A stretch of 38,988 nt of DNA from Rhizobium sp. Root708 (GTDB lineage Bacteria; Pseudomonadota; Alphaproteobacteria; Rhizobiales; Rhizobiaceae): contig NZ_LMHV01000017.1 in NCBI RefSeq assembly GCF_001429725.1, forward strand, positions 1-38,988, written 5' to 3'. The notes below the pieces were generated by a model. The model was not told where the DNA came from, made no database searches, and saw only the letters and a list, made by a program, of their open reading frames with translations. The translations under genes were made by a program, and so were the position numbers. Shown piece by piece: positions 19,263 to 28,143 of the stretch. Within the stretch, counting starts at the first letter, position 1; every line of letters begins with the position of its first letter.

Positions 19263-21158
19263 GTGCGCGTCGTGTCGTTCTATTCCGGGATCGACGCAAA
19301 CATACGCTCGTCCGCAGTGCGCGCTGGGATCGGCATCCTCCTGTCGACGCTGATCGCGCTGTTCGCGACGATCGCGGTGGAGATAATTGCTCGCGGCAGC
19401 CTCACCGACGTCGGTGATTTTCTGACATCGACGGCACGTCCCGGCGTGACGACCGTCTTGATGCTGACGGTATTGATGCTGTCTCTCGACGCAGCGTTTG
19501 GCCGCCGCTTCCAATCCGTTCTGATCATCCTGCCGCTGGTGCTCATTCCGGCCTTCGTTTCCAATCAGAAACAGCACTACCTCAGTGATCCGCTGTATCC
19601 GTCTGACGTGCTGTTCGGTCGCCAGATCGTGGAACTGTTACCCGTCATGGTTCGCGACCGGCCATTGACGGCGGTGGCGCTCGTCATCGGCATTGTCGTC
19701 TTTGCGGCGGGCCTGATGATGGCCTGGCGCTATTGCTGGCGCCACTTGCCGAAAGTGTCCCACAAGGCACGCGTCCGCCGCCTTTGCCTCTGCCTGCCGG
19801 TCATTTTCGCGTTCGGCTCGCTCATGGACTACTCGCAGTATTCGTGGATCCGCGATCGCCTGCAGGTCGTGCCGATGATGTGGGACCAGAAGGAGAACTA
19901 TCGCAGCAACGGCTTCATCCTCGCCTTCATTTTCAACGTGCCGATGGCTGACATTGCAGCGCCGAGCGGGTTCGGCTCCCAGGCGCTCGATGCCATTCCC
20001 GCTCGCAACTATGGCTACCTGCGCGGGCCGAACGAAAAGCCGGATGTGATCATGCTGATGAGCGAGTCCTTCTGGGATCCGACACGGCTGAATTCGGTGA
20101 CGCTTTCCGCCGACCCGATGCCGAACATCCGCGCCGCGCAGTCAGGCCATGTCTTCTCTCCGGAGTTCGGAGGCATGACCGCCAACGTCGAGTTTGAGGC
20201 GCTGACCGGATTCTCGAACGCTTTCCTGCCCTATGGCAGCATTCCCTATCAGCAGTATATACGCACCGACGTACCGTCGCTCGCGACGTTCTTCCGCAGC
20301 GAGGGATATGTCGCCCGCGCCCTGCACCCCTTCAGCGGCTGGTTCTGGAACCGCAACGAGGTCTACAAGGATTTCGGCTTCGAGGAGTTCAGAAGCGAGG
20401 AAACCATGCCTGCGATGGAGAAGCGCGGCATCTTCGCATCCGACGACGCGCTGATGAAGGAGATCATGCAGGAAGCCGACGGGCTTGATCGTCCTTTCTT
20501 CTTCTTCGGTGTTACCCTCCAGGGTCATGGCCCTTACGAGCCGAACCGCTACGCAAACAACAGCATCGACATCCAGGGCAACCTCAGTGATGGCGAACGC
20601 GCAACGCTTGCGACATACACGCAGGGCATCAAGGAAGCCGACGAAAGCTTCAAGATGCTGACGGACTGGGCTTCGAAGCGCGATCGCGAAACCATCATCA
20701 TCCTGTGGGGAGATCACCTTCCCCCACTGGGCAGCGTCTACACGACGACCGGCTACATGCCGGATCAGGTCGCCACCCGCAAGGCGCCGGTAGCCGTGAT
20801 GAAGAAGGAACACGAGACGCCGCTGGTCATCTGGTCGAACAAGAAGGGCAGCAAGAGCGATATCGGCACGGTCAGCCCGTCGATGTTACCCTATCATCTG
20901 CTGAAATTTGCTGGCTACGAGCACCCCTATTACACCGGTTTCCTCGGGCGGATGCAGAAGAAGTATCCGATCGTCGATCGCTATCAGCTGATCGCGCGAG
21001 ATGGCACGCCGACGCCTGATTGGGTGCTGAAACCGGCCGGACTCGATCCCTTGGTTCGCGACTACCGATATCTGCAGCATGACATCATGTTCGGAAAGGC
21101 GCAGTCCCGCGCCCGCTTCTTCCCCGAGACATCAGGGGCTCAGGATTCTGGAACCTAA
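19263..21158 (+). CDS. LTA synthase family protein (phosphoglycerol transferase-like sulfatase fold)
   Basis: About 631 residues. Five hydrophobic segments in the first 190 residues form a membrane part, followed by a large periplasmic alkaline-phosphatase/sulfatase domain. Motifs match the LTA synthase/OpgB branch: LMSESFWDP at about 265, GGMTANVEFEALTGFSNAF at about 304 with the nucleophilic threonine, HPFSGWFWNRNEVYKDFGF, LQGHGPYE and LWGDHLPPLG. Gram-negative members transfer phosphoglycerol to periplasmic glucans, as CgmB does for cyclic beta-glucan in Sinorhizobium, so glucan decoration is a plausible role. The open frame extends to 18978, but the first residues look non-coding and overlap the divergent propeller gene. 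I favour the GTG at 19263, which has GGAG upstream. The exact start is unsure. Confidence 0.85.
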   Translation: MRVVSFYSGIDANIRSSAVRAGIGILLSTLIALFATIAVEIIARGSLTDVGDFLTSTARPGVTTVLMLTVLMLSLDAAFGRRFQSVLIILPLVLIPAFVSNQKQHYLSDPLYPSDVLFGRQIVELLPVMVRDRPLTAVALVIGIVVFAAGLMMAWRYCWRHLPKVSHKARVRRLCLCLPVIFAFGSLMDYSQYSWIRDRLQVVPMMWDQKENYRSNGFILAFIFNVPMADIAAPSGFGSQALDAIPARNYGYLRGPNEKPDVIMLMSESFWDPTRLNSVTLSADPMPNIRAAQSGHVFSPEFGGMTANVEFEALTGFSNAFLPYGSIPYQQYIRTDVPSLATFFRSEGYVARALHPFSGWFWNRNEVYKDFGFEEFRSEETMPAMEKRGIFASDDALMKEIMQEADGLDRPFFFFGVTLQGHGPYEPNRYANNSIDIQGNLSDGERATLATYTQGIKEADESFKMLTDWASKRDRETIIILWGDHLPPLGSVYTTTGYMPDQVATRKAPVAVMKKEHETPLVIWSNKKGSKSDIGTVSPSMLPYHLLKFAGYEHPYYTGFLGRMQKKYPIVDRYQLIARDGTPTPDWVLKPAGLDPLVRDYRYLQHDIMFGKAQSRARFFPETSGAQDSGT

Positions 21159-21235
21159 CCTCATGGTAGATTGCAATTTGACGCCATAACGGAATACTCG
21201 CCCCGAAAAGCGAATAGCGCATCGGGAGTCGATCC

Positions 21236-21760
21236 ATGTATAATCTGCCCAACTTTGTTCACATCCACTTCGGCAAGTCCGCCGACGAACTCGGCGACAT
21301 TGAGAAACGTGTGCTTGCCAAGGCGCACGAACGCAAGATCATCTCCACCGACATAAACGCGGCGCTCAAGGCCGAATCCACCTACGGTGAACGCTTTGCC
21401 GACTCCATCGCGCGGGTCGGCGGGTCCTGGGGTTTCATCCTCACATTTCTGGCATTTCTGGTGTTCTGGTGCGTCGTCAACACGGTCGTTCTCTTGACGC
21501 GTGCCTTCGACCCCTACCCCTTCATTTTTCTCAATCTCATATTGTCGATGCTGGCCGCGATCCAGGCACCGATCATCATGATGTCTCAGAACCGGCAGGC
21601 CGAGCGTGATCGGTTCGAGGCGGCGAAAGACTACGAAGTTAATCTCAAGGCCGAATTGGAAGTTCTTTCTCTTCATCAGAAGATCGATATGAGTGTTCTT
21701 ACGGAAATCGCAGCGCTACGCGCCGAGATCGCTCAGCTGTCTCAGAAGATCTCCGGCTGA
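21236..21760 (+). CDS. DUF1003 family membrane protein
   Basis: A 174-residue protein with two transmembrane helices: WGFILTFLAFLVFWCVVNTVV and the PFIFLNLILSMLAAIQAPIIMM hairpin, followed by SQNRQAERDRFEAAKDYEVNLKAE in shorter pieces. The conserved core (GGSWGFI, FDPYPFIFLNLILS, AIQAPIIMMSQNRQ, D-R...D) defines DUF1003, whose function is unknown. The C-terminus is a predicted helix. It follows the LTA-synthase-like gene with a 77-bp gap on the same strand, so they may be co-transcribed. Confidence 0.9.
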   Translation: MYNLPNFVHIHFGKSADELGDIEKRVLAKAHERKIISTDINAALKAESTYGERFADSIARVGGSWGFILTFLAFLVFWCVVNTVVLLTRAFDPYPFIFLNLILSMLAAIQAPIIMMSQNRQAERDRFEAAKDYEVNLKAELEVLSLHQKIDMSVLTEIAALRAEIAQLSQKISG

Positions 21761-21882
21761 TCCGGCGGCGCCACTTAACTATATTACCGTAATCATGCGC
21801 ATGCCGGGCAGTTTCGCATTGAAATTGCCTTTTCAATATTCGAATAGAGAAATTTGATCGACGATACATTGTTGCAAACAAG

Positions 21883-22794
21883 ATGGATGAATTTCATACT
21901 CTCTCCTCCCGACCCAAGCTCGTCGGTAAGCTTCACGATAGTCAGGAAATACTGCGTCATCCCTCCTTCCTGGCTATCGAGCGAAAAATAGCGCTCCACC
22001 TGATCGAGATACACAGGAAGACACCCCGTCTCGCGCGCCTTGCGGCATCGCACCGCAAATGGCTGCTGACACAGACGCTGTTCGCGATGCATGCCGGGCG
22101 AGATCGAAGCGACCCGCTCTCGGGTCTGACGGCCAGCAGGTTGATGCAGGCGGCGGCGGAGTTCGATGTTGCCAGCAGGAACACCGCAGCCTCGTTTCTC
22201 TCCGAACTGGTCGCTTATCGATTTCTACGCAACGTGCCGGACGACACGCCGGACCGGCGTATCCGCCGCCTTGAGACGACCGACGCCAGCGACGAAGCGA
22301 TGCTCTCGTGGTTCCTCGGGCACATGGCTTGTCTGGATGAGCTCGACGGTGGTAACAGGGCTGCTCTGACGCAGACGGAACCACACCTCTTCACCCTGGC
22401 GCAACCGCATGCTGCCACCGCACTGATACGCGATCCTGCGTGGAAACACCCGCGTGACAGCATCGGCCATTTCCTTTGGTCTGATATCGGCGGGCTTGTG
22501 CTGCATGATCTCGTCAGTCGGTTGCCCGACGACGCACGGGAGCACGATCGCGTCGTTCTCGATGGCGTAAGCCCGACAGAAATCGCGACCGAATTCGGAA
22601 TTTCGCTGACGAATCTGAAGCGGATGTTCAAAAAGGCCGAAACCGACAAGTTGATAGGCTGGGAAAAGGCACGCGGGCGCCTGTGGGTGTCCCAAGTTTT
22701 CATAGAGGATTACTTCTATTGGCAGGCCGCCAAATTCGCTCAGCTGGACCAATCAATCCATTGGGCGGCGAAGCAGCCTCCCCCAAGCAACTGA
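21883..22794 (+). CDS. Unrecognised protein with C-terminal helix-turn-helix
   Basis: A 303-residue protein that I do not assign to a family. The C-terminal third (EIATEFGISLTNLKRMFKKAE, followed by GRLWVSQVFIEDYFYWQAAKF) has the shape of a helix-turn-helix with a wing, so DNA binding is plausible. The N-terminal 200 residues are mostly helical, with no signal peptide or membrane segment. There is no clear ribosome binding site, and the start codon is less certain than the frame. It precedes the first Tad gene by about 170 bp on the same strand and could control it, but nothing in the sequence shows this. Confidence 0.65.
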   Translation: MDEFHTLSSRPKLVGKLHDSQEILRHPSFLAIERKIALHLIEIHRKTPRLARLAASHRKWLLTQTLFAMHAGRDRSDPLSGLTASRLMQAAAEFDVASRNTAASFLSELVAYRFLRNVPDDTPDRRIRRLETTDASDEAMLSWFLGHMACLDELDGGNRAALTQTEPHLFTLAQPHAATALIRDPAWKHPRDSIGHFLWSDIGGLVLHDLVSRLPDDAREHDRVVLDGVSPTEIATEFGISLTNLKRMFKKAETDKLIGWEKARGRLWVSQVFIEDYFYWQAAKFAQLDQSIHWAAKQPPPSN

Positions 22795-22878
22795 AAAATA
22801 TAGACGAAAAATCCGCCTGCACCACTTTTCCGCGAAGGTTCGTCAGCGCGCTGTCCTGCGCCGAATACACGCAGTAGG

Positions 22879-22905
22879 TTTATTAGGTAAGTAAAACTTA
22901 ATAAA
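22879..22905. promoter_or_regulatory. AT-rich nested palindrome upstream of the TadE-like gene
   Basis: TTTATTA at 22879-22885 is repeated in inverse as TAATAAA at 22899-22905, and inside it lies a smaller inverted pair AAGT-AAA-ACTT (22889-22899). It is 60 bp before the start of the tadE-like gene in an otherwise GC-rich region, as expected for a promoter or regulator site. No regulator can be named. Confidence 0.3.
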
Positions 22906-22965
22906 TCAAGATGTATCCTTGGGTTGTTGTCGAACATATTTCGACCAGCGTAAGGAGTGGTCATC

Positions 22966-23388
22966 ATGAACACCATTCGCCGCCTCCTGTCGAATACGCG
23001 AGGCGCTGCCGCAATCGAATTCGCGATCGTGGCGCCGTTGTTCCTTCTCGTTGTTCTGACGCTGATAGCATATGGAATCTATCTCAGCGCTGCTCATGCC
23101 CTGCAGCAGCTTACCGCCGATGCGGCGCGCACCGCGGTCGCCGGCATTTCGGAGCAAGAGCGCGTCACGCTCGTCAATAACTACATCGCCGTCTCCACGC
23201 TGAACGATCCGCTGATCGATCGGAAGAAGCTGCAAGTCACTGTCGCTACCGATCCGCAGAACAGCAACCAGTTCACGGTGACCACGGAATACGACGCTAG
23301 CGCCCTACCTATCTGGAATTTATACACATTTCCAATTCCGAGCACGACCATCCGTCGCTTTGCGACGATCCGTATGGGTGGCATATGA
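22966..23388 (+). CDS. TadE-like pseudopilin/pilus assembly protein
   Basis: A 140-residue protein. The N-terminus has the TadE/TadG pattern of a short charged stretch, the RGAAAIEFAIVAP motif with the conserved glutamate, and one hydrophobic helix (LFLLVVLTLIAYGIYLSAAHAL). Such proteins are minor pilins or anchors of Flp/Tad type IV pili. The start is the ATG at 22966 after AAGGAGTGG. The stop overlaps the start of the next gene by four bases (ATGA), so the pair is translationally coupled. No flp, cpaA-F, or tadABC gene lies in the window. Confidence 0.9.
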   Translation: MNTIRRLLSNTRGAAAIEFAIVAPLFLLVVLTLIAYGIYLSAAHALQQLTADAARTAVAGISEQERVTLVNNYIAVSTLNDPLIDRKKLQVTVATDPQNSNQFTVTTEYDASALPIWNLYTFPIPSTTIRRFATIRMGGI

Positions 23389-25121
23389 ACCTAGGACGTG
23401 GGTCTCCTGCCAAATTCCTTGCCGCGAGGGATGGGAATGTGGCGATCATGGCGGCGTTGTGCGCTCCGTTAATCCTCTATACGCTGGCGCTTGGCGTCGA
23501 CTACGGAATGATGACGCTCCAGCAGCGGCGGCTACAGCAGTTGAGTGATATCGGCGCGATCGTCGCGGCCTCCGACATCGCTAATGCCTCCTCCAATCTC
23601 GTCGCGAACTTCCAGAAAAATGGCCTCAATGTCGCGGTGAAAACCACTAACGGCTATTTGACGCCGTCAGGCAGCCTGCCGTCTAACACCGGGAAACTCT
23701 CTCAATATGACGCTGTGGTTCAGTACACGCCTGGCGTTTACGTGGCTGATCCATCATTAACGGCGGCACAGCGCTTTGTCGCCGGCGTCCAACCATATGA
23801 TGCCGTAAAGGTTGCAGTGCAGCAGAAGGCGGAACTGACATTCGCCGCGTCTTTTGCAACTCCTCCGACACTTGGTGCTACCGGAACCGCGTCGGCCTCG
23901 AAAATCGCCGCCTTTTCGATCGGTTCACGTCTCGCCAGTCTGAACGGCGGCGTCCTGAATGCACTGCTCGGCAGTCTGCTCGGCACGACTGTATCGCTGA
24001 AGGTGGCTGACTACGAAGCCCTGGCGGCCGCGGACGTCGATCTGCTCTCCTATCTCGATCTGCTTGCCACGAGCCTCAATCTGAAGGCGGCGACCTATGA
24101 TGATCTGCTGAACACCGACATTTCCTATCCGCGGCTGTTGAATACGCTCGGCAAAACCCCTGGCCTCTCTTCGACCGTTACCAAGGCGCTCGCAGCTCTG
24201 GAGAAGGGCTTGGGATCAACGCAGCTGAAGGTGAAGCTGAAGGATCTGGTCGATCTCGGCCCCATGAGCGAACGCGTGATCGGCAGTGGCTCGCATCTTC
24301 TCGTCGATGCGACCGTCATGGATATCCTCTCTGCGACCGCGATGGCGGCAAACCAGAGGAACCAGGTGGCGGTCAATCTCGCCGGCACCGTGCCCGGATT
24401 GACAAGTATCACCCTGAAACTCTCGATCGGTGAACGGCCCAAAGGCGTTGCGTCCAATGCCGTGGGCGCCACGGGAGCAGCGGTCCGAACCGCCCAGATC
24501 CGCCTCGCCATCGAGGCAAGTATCCCGGGCCTCGCCACGATCGCCGGCCTCAAGGTACGCGTACCGCTCTATGTCGAAGCAGCCTACGCAGAGGCAAAGC
24601 TGGCGTCCTTCAGCTGCCTGGGCGGCAATCCCAAGAATGCGAGTATCGGGGTTGATGTCGTCCCGGGCGTAGCGGAGATCGCGCTTGGCGACGTGGATCC
24701 TTCCGCCATGGCGAATTTCGGCGACAAGCCACGAGTGACGCCTGCAACGATCATCGACGCCACGCTTTTGCGGGTCACAGGCATGGCCGATGTCAATTTG
24801 ACGAACACCTCGAAAACCCGATTGGGCTTTCAGAGCACTGATATCGCAGCAAAGACGATCAAGAACGTCTCGACCCGTGACAGCCTGACCTCCGCGGTCC
24901 AGTCGCTGCTTAAAAACACGGACATACAGGTGCAATTGCTGTTCATCGCGCTGGGAACCAACAAGGCCGTGATGTCGGCGATCGCCGACACGCTGTCGGG
25001 CGCAACAGCGCCGCTGGACGAACTGCTCTACAACACGCTTCTGATGCTCGGCATCAAGATCGGCGAAGCTGACGTGCGGATGACCGACGCACGCTGCCAG
25101 CAATCTGTGCTGGTCCAATAA
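23385..25121 (+). CDS. TadG-like Flp pilus-associated protein
   Basis: A 578-residue protein. Residues 15-35 (RDGNVAIMAALCAPLILYTLALGVDY) form the TadG-like anchor helix. The rest is a long periplasmic part rich in Ala, Leu, Thr and Ser with few cysteines, resembling putative TadG proteins without a von Willebrand domain, found beside TadE in rhizobia. It shares the ATGA overlap with the tadE-like gene before it, and ends at a strong bidirectional terminator. Its role may be in pilus anchoring or in a surface structure. Confidence 0.8.
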   Translation: MNLGRGSPAKFLAARDGNVAIMAALCAPLILYTLALGVDYGMMTLQQRRLQQLSDIGAIVAASDIANASSNLVANFQKNGLNVAVKTTNGYLTPSGSLPSNTGKLSQYDAVVQYTPGVYVADPSLTAAQRFVAGVQPYDAVKVAVQQKAELTFAASFATPPTLGATGTASASKIAAFSIGSRLASLNGGVLNALLGSLLGTTVSLKVADYEALAAADVDLLSYLDLLATSLNLKAATYDDLLNTDISYPRLLNTLGKTPGLSSTVTKALAALEKGLGSTQLKVKLKDLVDLGPMSERVIGSGSHLLVDATVMDILSATAMAANQRNQVAVNLAGTVPGLTSITLKLSIGERPKGVASNAVGATGAAVRTAQIRLAIEASIPGLATIAGLKVRVPLYVEAAYAEAKLASFSCLGGNPKNASIGVDVVPGVAEIALGDVDPSAMANFGDKPRVTPATIIDATLLRVTGMADVNLTNTSKTRLGFQSTDIAAKTIKNVSTRDSLTSAVQSLLKNTDIQVQLLFIALGTNKAVMSAIADTLSGATAPLDELLYNTLLMLGIKIGEADVRMTDARCQQSVLVQ

Positions 25122-25152
25122 AAAAAGCCCGGCGGATTGCCGGGCTTTTTTT
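25121..25152. terminator. Bidirectional terminator between the TadG-like gene and the DAHP synthase gene
   Basis: A perfect GC stem (AGCCCGGC at 25126-25133, GCCGGGCT at 25139-25146) flanked by A-runs on the left and T-runs on the right, so it can end transcripts from both directions. Confidence 0.92.
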
Positions 25153-25175
25153 AATGTGTTCGGCATTCAGAAAGA

Positions 25176-26549
25176 TCAGGCGCTTGCGGCCATTCTCTTT
25201 TCGTCTCGGCCGCCCTTCATGCGTTCGGCCAGCAGGAATGCAAGCTCGAGTGCCTGATCGGCATTGAGGCGCGGATCGCAATGCGTGTGATAGCGATCCT
25301 GCAGGTCTTCGCCGGTCAGGGCGCGCGCGCCGCCGGTGCATTCCGTGACGTCCTTGCCGGTCATCTCGATATGAATGCCACCAGGATGCGAGCCTTCCGC
25401 ACGATGGATCTGGAAGAAGCTCTCGACCTCAGACAGGATCCGCTCGAACGGCCGTGTCTTGTAGTTGTTCAGCGTGATCGTGTTGCCATGCATCGGATCG
25501 CAAGACCAAACGACCTTCCGGCCCTCCCGCTCGACCGCACGGATCAGGCGTGGAAGATGATCGGCAACCTTGTCATGGCCGAAACGGCAGATCAGGGTCA
25601 GGCGACCGGCTTCATTGGTCGGGTTGAGGATGTCGATCAGGTTCAGCAGATCGTCAGCCTGTAGCGACGGGCCGCACTTCAAACCGATCGGGTTCTTGAT
25701 GCCACGGCAGTATTCCACATGTGCGTGGTCGGCCTGGCGCGTGCGGTCGCCGATCCAGATCATGTGGCCTGAGGTCGCGTACCAGTCGCCCGAGGTGGAG
25801 TCGATGCGCGTAAGGGCTTCTTCATAGCCGAGAAGCAGCGCCTCGTGGCTGGTGAAGAAATCGGTTTCGCGCAGGCTCGGATTGTTTTCCGCGCTGATGC
25901 CGATCGCCTTCATGAAATCCATGGTCTCGCTGATGCGACCAGCAAGCTTGTGATAACGCTCGCCCTGCGGGCTGTCCTTGACGAAGCCCAGCATCCACTG
26001 ATGCACGTTCTCGAGGTTCGCATACCCACCCATCGCGAACGCACGCAGAAGATTGAGCGTGGCTGCCGACTGGCGATAGGCCATCGCCTGGCGCTCGGGA
26101 TTGGGGATACGAGCGTCTTCGGTGAACTCAATGCCGTTGACGATGTCACCGCGATAGCTCGGCAACGAAACGCCGTTCTGCGTTTCAATCCCGGACGAAC
26201 GCGGCTTGGCGAACTGACCGGCAATGCGGCCGACCTTGACGACCGGAAGCTGCGCGCCGAACGTCAGAACGACGGCCATCTGCAGGAAAGCACGGAAGAA
26301 GTCGCGGATGTTGTCAGCGCCATGCTCGGCAAAGCTTTCGGCGCAATCGCCGCCCTGGAGCAGAAAGCCGTTACCCTCGGCCACATTGGCGAGGTGTTTC
26401 TTCAGACGGCGAGCCTCCCCGGCAAAAACCAGCGGCGGATAGGAGGCGAGCTGAGCTTCGGTTGCAGCCAATGCAGCCTGGTCCGGATAGTCCGGCACCT
26501 GCTGGATCGGTTTTTGCCGCCAACTGCTCGGGGTCCAATTCTGTGCCAT
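25176..26549 (-). CDS. aroF: Class II 3-deoxy-7-phosphoheptulonate (DAHP) synthase
   Basis: A 457-residue class II (plant type) DAHP synthase, which condenses phosphoenolpyruvate and erythrose 4-phosphate, the first step of the shikimate pathway. Family blocks are [55 protein letters not shown] and [19 protein letters not shown] start at the ATG at 26549, since the family begins [11 protein letters not shown]; the frame is open a little further upstream. The gene lies between two Tad genes on the opposite strand. The symbol aroF follows rhizobial usage; aroG is also used. Confidence 0.95.
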   Translation of the reverse strand: MAQNWTPSSWRQKPIQQVPDYPDQAALAATEAQLASYPPLVFAGEARRLKKHLANVAEGNGFLLQGGDCAESFAEHGADNIRDFFRAFLQMAVVLTFGAQLPVVKVGRIAGQFAKPRSSGIETQNGVSLPSYRGDIVNGIEFTEDARIPNPERQAMAYRQSAATLNLLRAFAMGGYANLENVHQWMLGFVKDSPQGERYHKLAGRISETMDFMKAIGISAENNPSLRETDFFTSHEALLLGYEEALTRIDSTSGDWYATSGHMIWIGDRTRQADHAHVEYCRGIKNPIGLKCGPSLQADDLLNLIDILNPTNEAGRLTLICRFGHDKVADHLPRLIRAVEREGRKVVWSCDPMHGNTITLNNYKTRPFERILSEVESFFQIHRAEGSHPGGIHIEMTGKDVTECTGGARALTGEDLQDRYHTHCDPRLNADQALELAFLLAERMKGGRDEKRMAASA

Positions 26550-26835
26550 CTCACTCACCTGTCTCAACCATCCGCGCCAGCTGCCGGAAGTTCCTGTCCA
26601 AAATGTTGGGCGGCTTATAAACCTTTAGCGTCCCGTTGCCTAGCGGCGTTGCAGGGTTGCATTGCAGTCGATTTGACAGCTTCTCCAGCGGGCGCCCTCG
26701 GGCCGTCAAGACTCGGTTAACCAAGAGATTTCGCATCTGATTCAATTTTTTAGCCTAGAAGACAGGCTTGAGGGCCGGGCATGAAGATCCCGCTTTGAGA
26801 CACCGATGTGATGGTGAAACCATGGGATTAGCATC

Positions 26836-28134
26836 TTGCGTGGCTTCTCGCGTTTTCTCAGCGACCGTTCCGGGAACTTCGGCGTCATAACTGCCATCCT
26901 TATCGTGCCCTTGATCGGCGCGGCTGGCACCGCAATCGACTTCTCCCATGCGTTGAGCCTCCGCACGCAGCTCTACTCCGCCGCCGACGCAGCGGCGATC
27001 GGCGCGATTGCCGAAAAATCCCCGGCCGCCGCTGCCGCCATGGCGATGACCGCCGATGGTCCGATCTCCGCCGGTCAGGACGACGCCCGCAGCATCTTTT
27101 CCGGGCAGATGCAGGGAGAAATTACGGCCAACCAGGTAACGATCGACACCCAGGTCAGCCGCGCATCAAATCGGCTGAATGCCACGGTTTCGTTCAGCGC
27201 CAATGTCCCGACGACGTTCATGCAGCTTTTCGGCCAGAAGAACATTCCGATTTCGGGCACCGCGACGGCGATGTTTCAGACGGCGTCCTTCATGAACTTC
27301 TATATCCTTCTCGACAACACCCCGTCGATGGGCGTCGGTGCGACGCCGGCAGATGTCGCGACGATGGAACGAAAGACATCCGATACCTGCGCTTTCGCCT
27401 GCCACATCGTCTCGACGGCAGGGGTCGAGGATAAGAACAGCTACTACAATATCGCGCGACAGAATGGGGTGACGCTCCGCGTCGACGTCGTGCGCCAGGC
27501 AACGCAACAGCTGACAGCGACGGCAAAGACGGAACGGACGGCTGACAATCAGTTCAAGATGGGCGTCTACACGTTCGGCACGAAGGCGGAAGACGCCACG
27601 CTGACGACCATCTCCTCACCGATCCCCAACCTCGACCAGGTGGCAACCTACACCAATGCCGTCACGCTGATGTCGATCCCCTATCAGGGGTATAACAACG
27701 ACCAGCAGACGAGCTTCGACAGCGCCCTGACGCAGATGAACAAGATCATCGGCACATCGGGCGATGGCGCAAACACATCTCAGCCCCAGCAAATCCTGTT
27801 CTTCGTGTCTGATGGCGTCGGCGACAGCAAGAAGACCAACTGCACCAAATCCAAGACCGGCGACCGCTGCCAGGAGCCGATCGACACCTCCTTTTGCAAG
27901 CCGCTGAAAGACCGCGGCGTCAAGATCGCGGTTCTCTACACGACTTATCTGCCGCTGCCCAAGAACAGCTGGTACAACACCTGGATCAAGCCCTTCCAAA
28001 GTGAAATCCCGACGAAGATGAAGGACTGCGCAACGCCGGGCCTCTACTTCGAAGTGACGCCGACCGAAGGTATCGCCGACGCCATGAAGGCCCTTTTCCT
28101 CAAGGTCATCAGAACGCCACGCCTGACGAGCTGA
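26836..28134 (+). CDS. TadG-like protein with von Willebrand-like domain
   Basis: A 432-residue protein starting with a TTG (26836). The first residues carry the Tad pattern (DRSGNFGVITAILIVPLIGAAGTAIDF), with one hydrophobic helix and the AAD of the TadG family. From about 150 there is a von Willebrand type A-like fold with FYILLDNTPSMG, whose D-x-T-x-S fits a metal-ion adhesion site, and later ILFFVSDGVGD. Cysteines in the C-terminus may form disulfides. This is the TadG type thought to attach the pilus to the envelope or surfaces. It ends nine bp before the convergent gor stop. The unusual start codon suggests modest translation. Confidence 0.88.
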   Translation: MRGFSRFLSDRSGNFGVITAILIVPLIGAAGTAIDFSHALSLRTQLYSAADAAAIGAIAEKSPAAAAAMAMTADGPISAGQDDARSIFSGQMQGEITANQVTIDTQVSRASNRLNATVSFSANVPTTFMQLFGQKNIPISGTATAMFQTASFMNFYILLDNTPSMGVGATPADVATMERKTSDTCAFACHIVSTAGVEDKNSYYNIARQNGVTLRVDVVRQATQQLTATAKTERTADNQFKMGVYTFGTKAEDATLTTISSPIPNLDQVATYTNAVTLMSIPYQGYNNDQQTSFDSALTQMNKIIGTSGDGANTSQPQQILFFVSDGVGDSKKTNCTKSKTGDRCQEPIDTSFCKPLKDRGVKIAVLYTTYLPLPKNSWYNTWIKPFQSEIPTKMKDCATPGLYFEVTPTEGIADAMKALFLKVIRTPRLTS

Positions 28135-28143
28135 GGGTGCAGC

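Noticed and set aside
24216..25166. A 316-codon minus-strand open frame
   Set aside because: Antisense to the TadG-like gene and through its terminator; no known motif.
26705..26725. GGTTAACC-like site upstream of the TadG gene (CtrA-type)
   Set aside because: Only a single half-site-like match; the second half of the TTAA-N7-TTAA pattern is missing.
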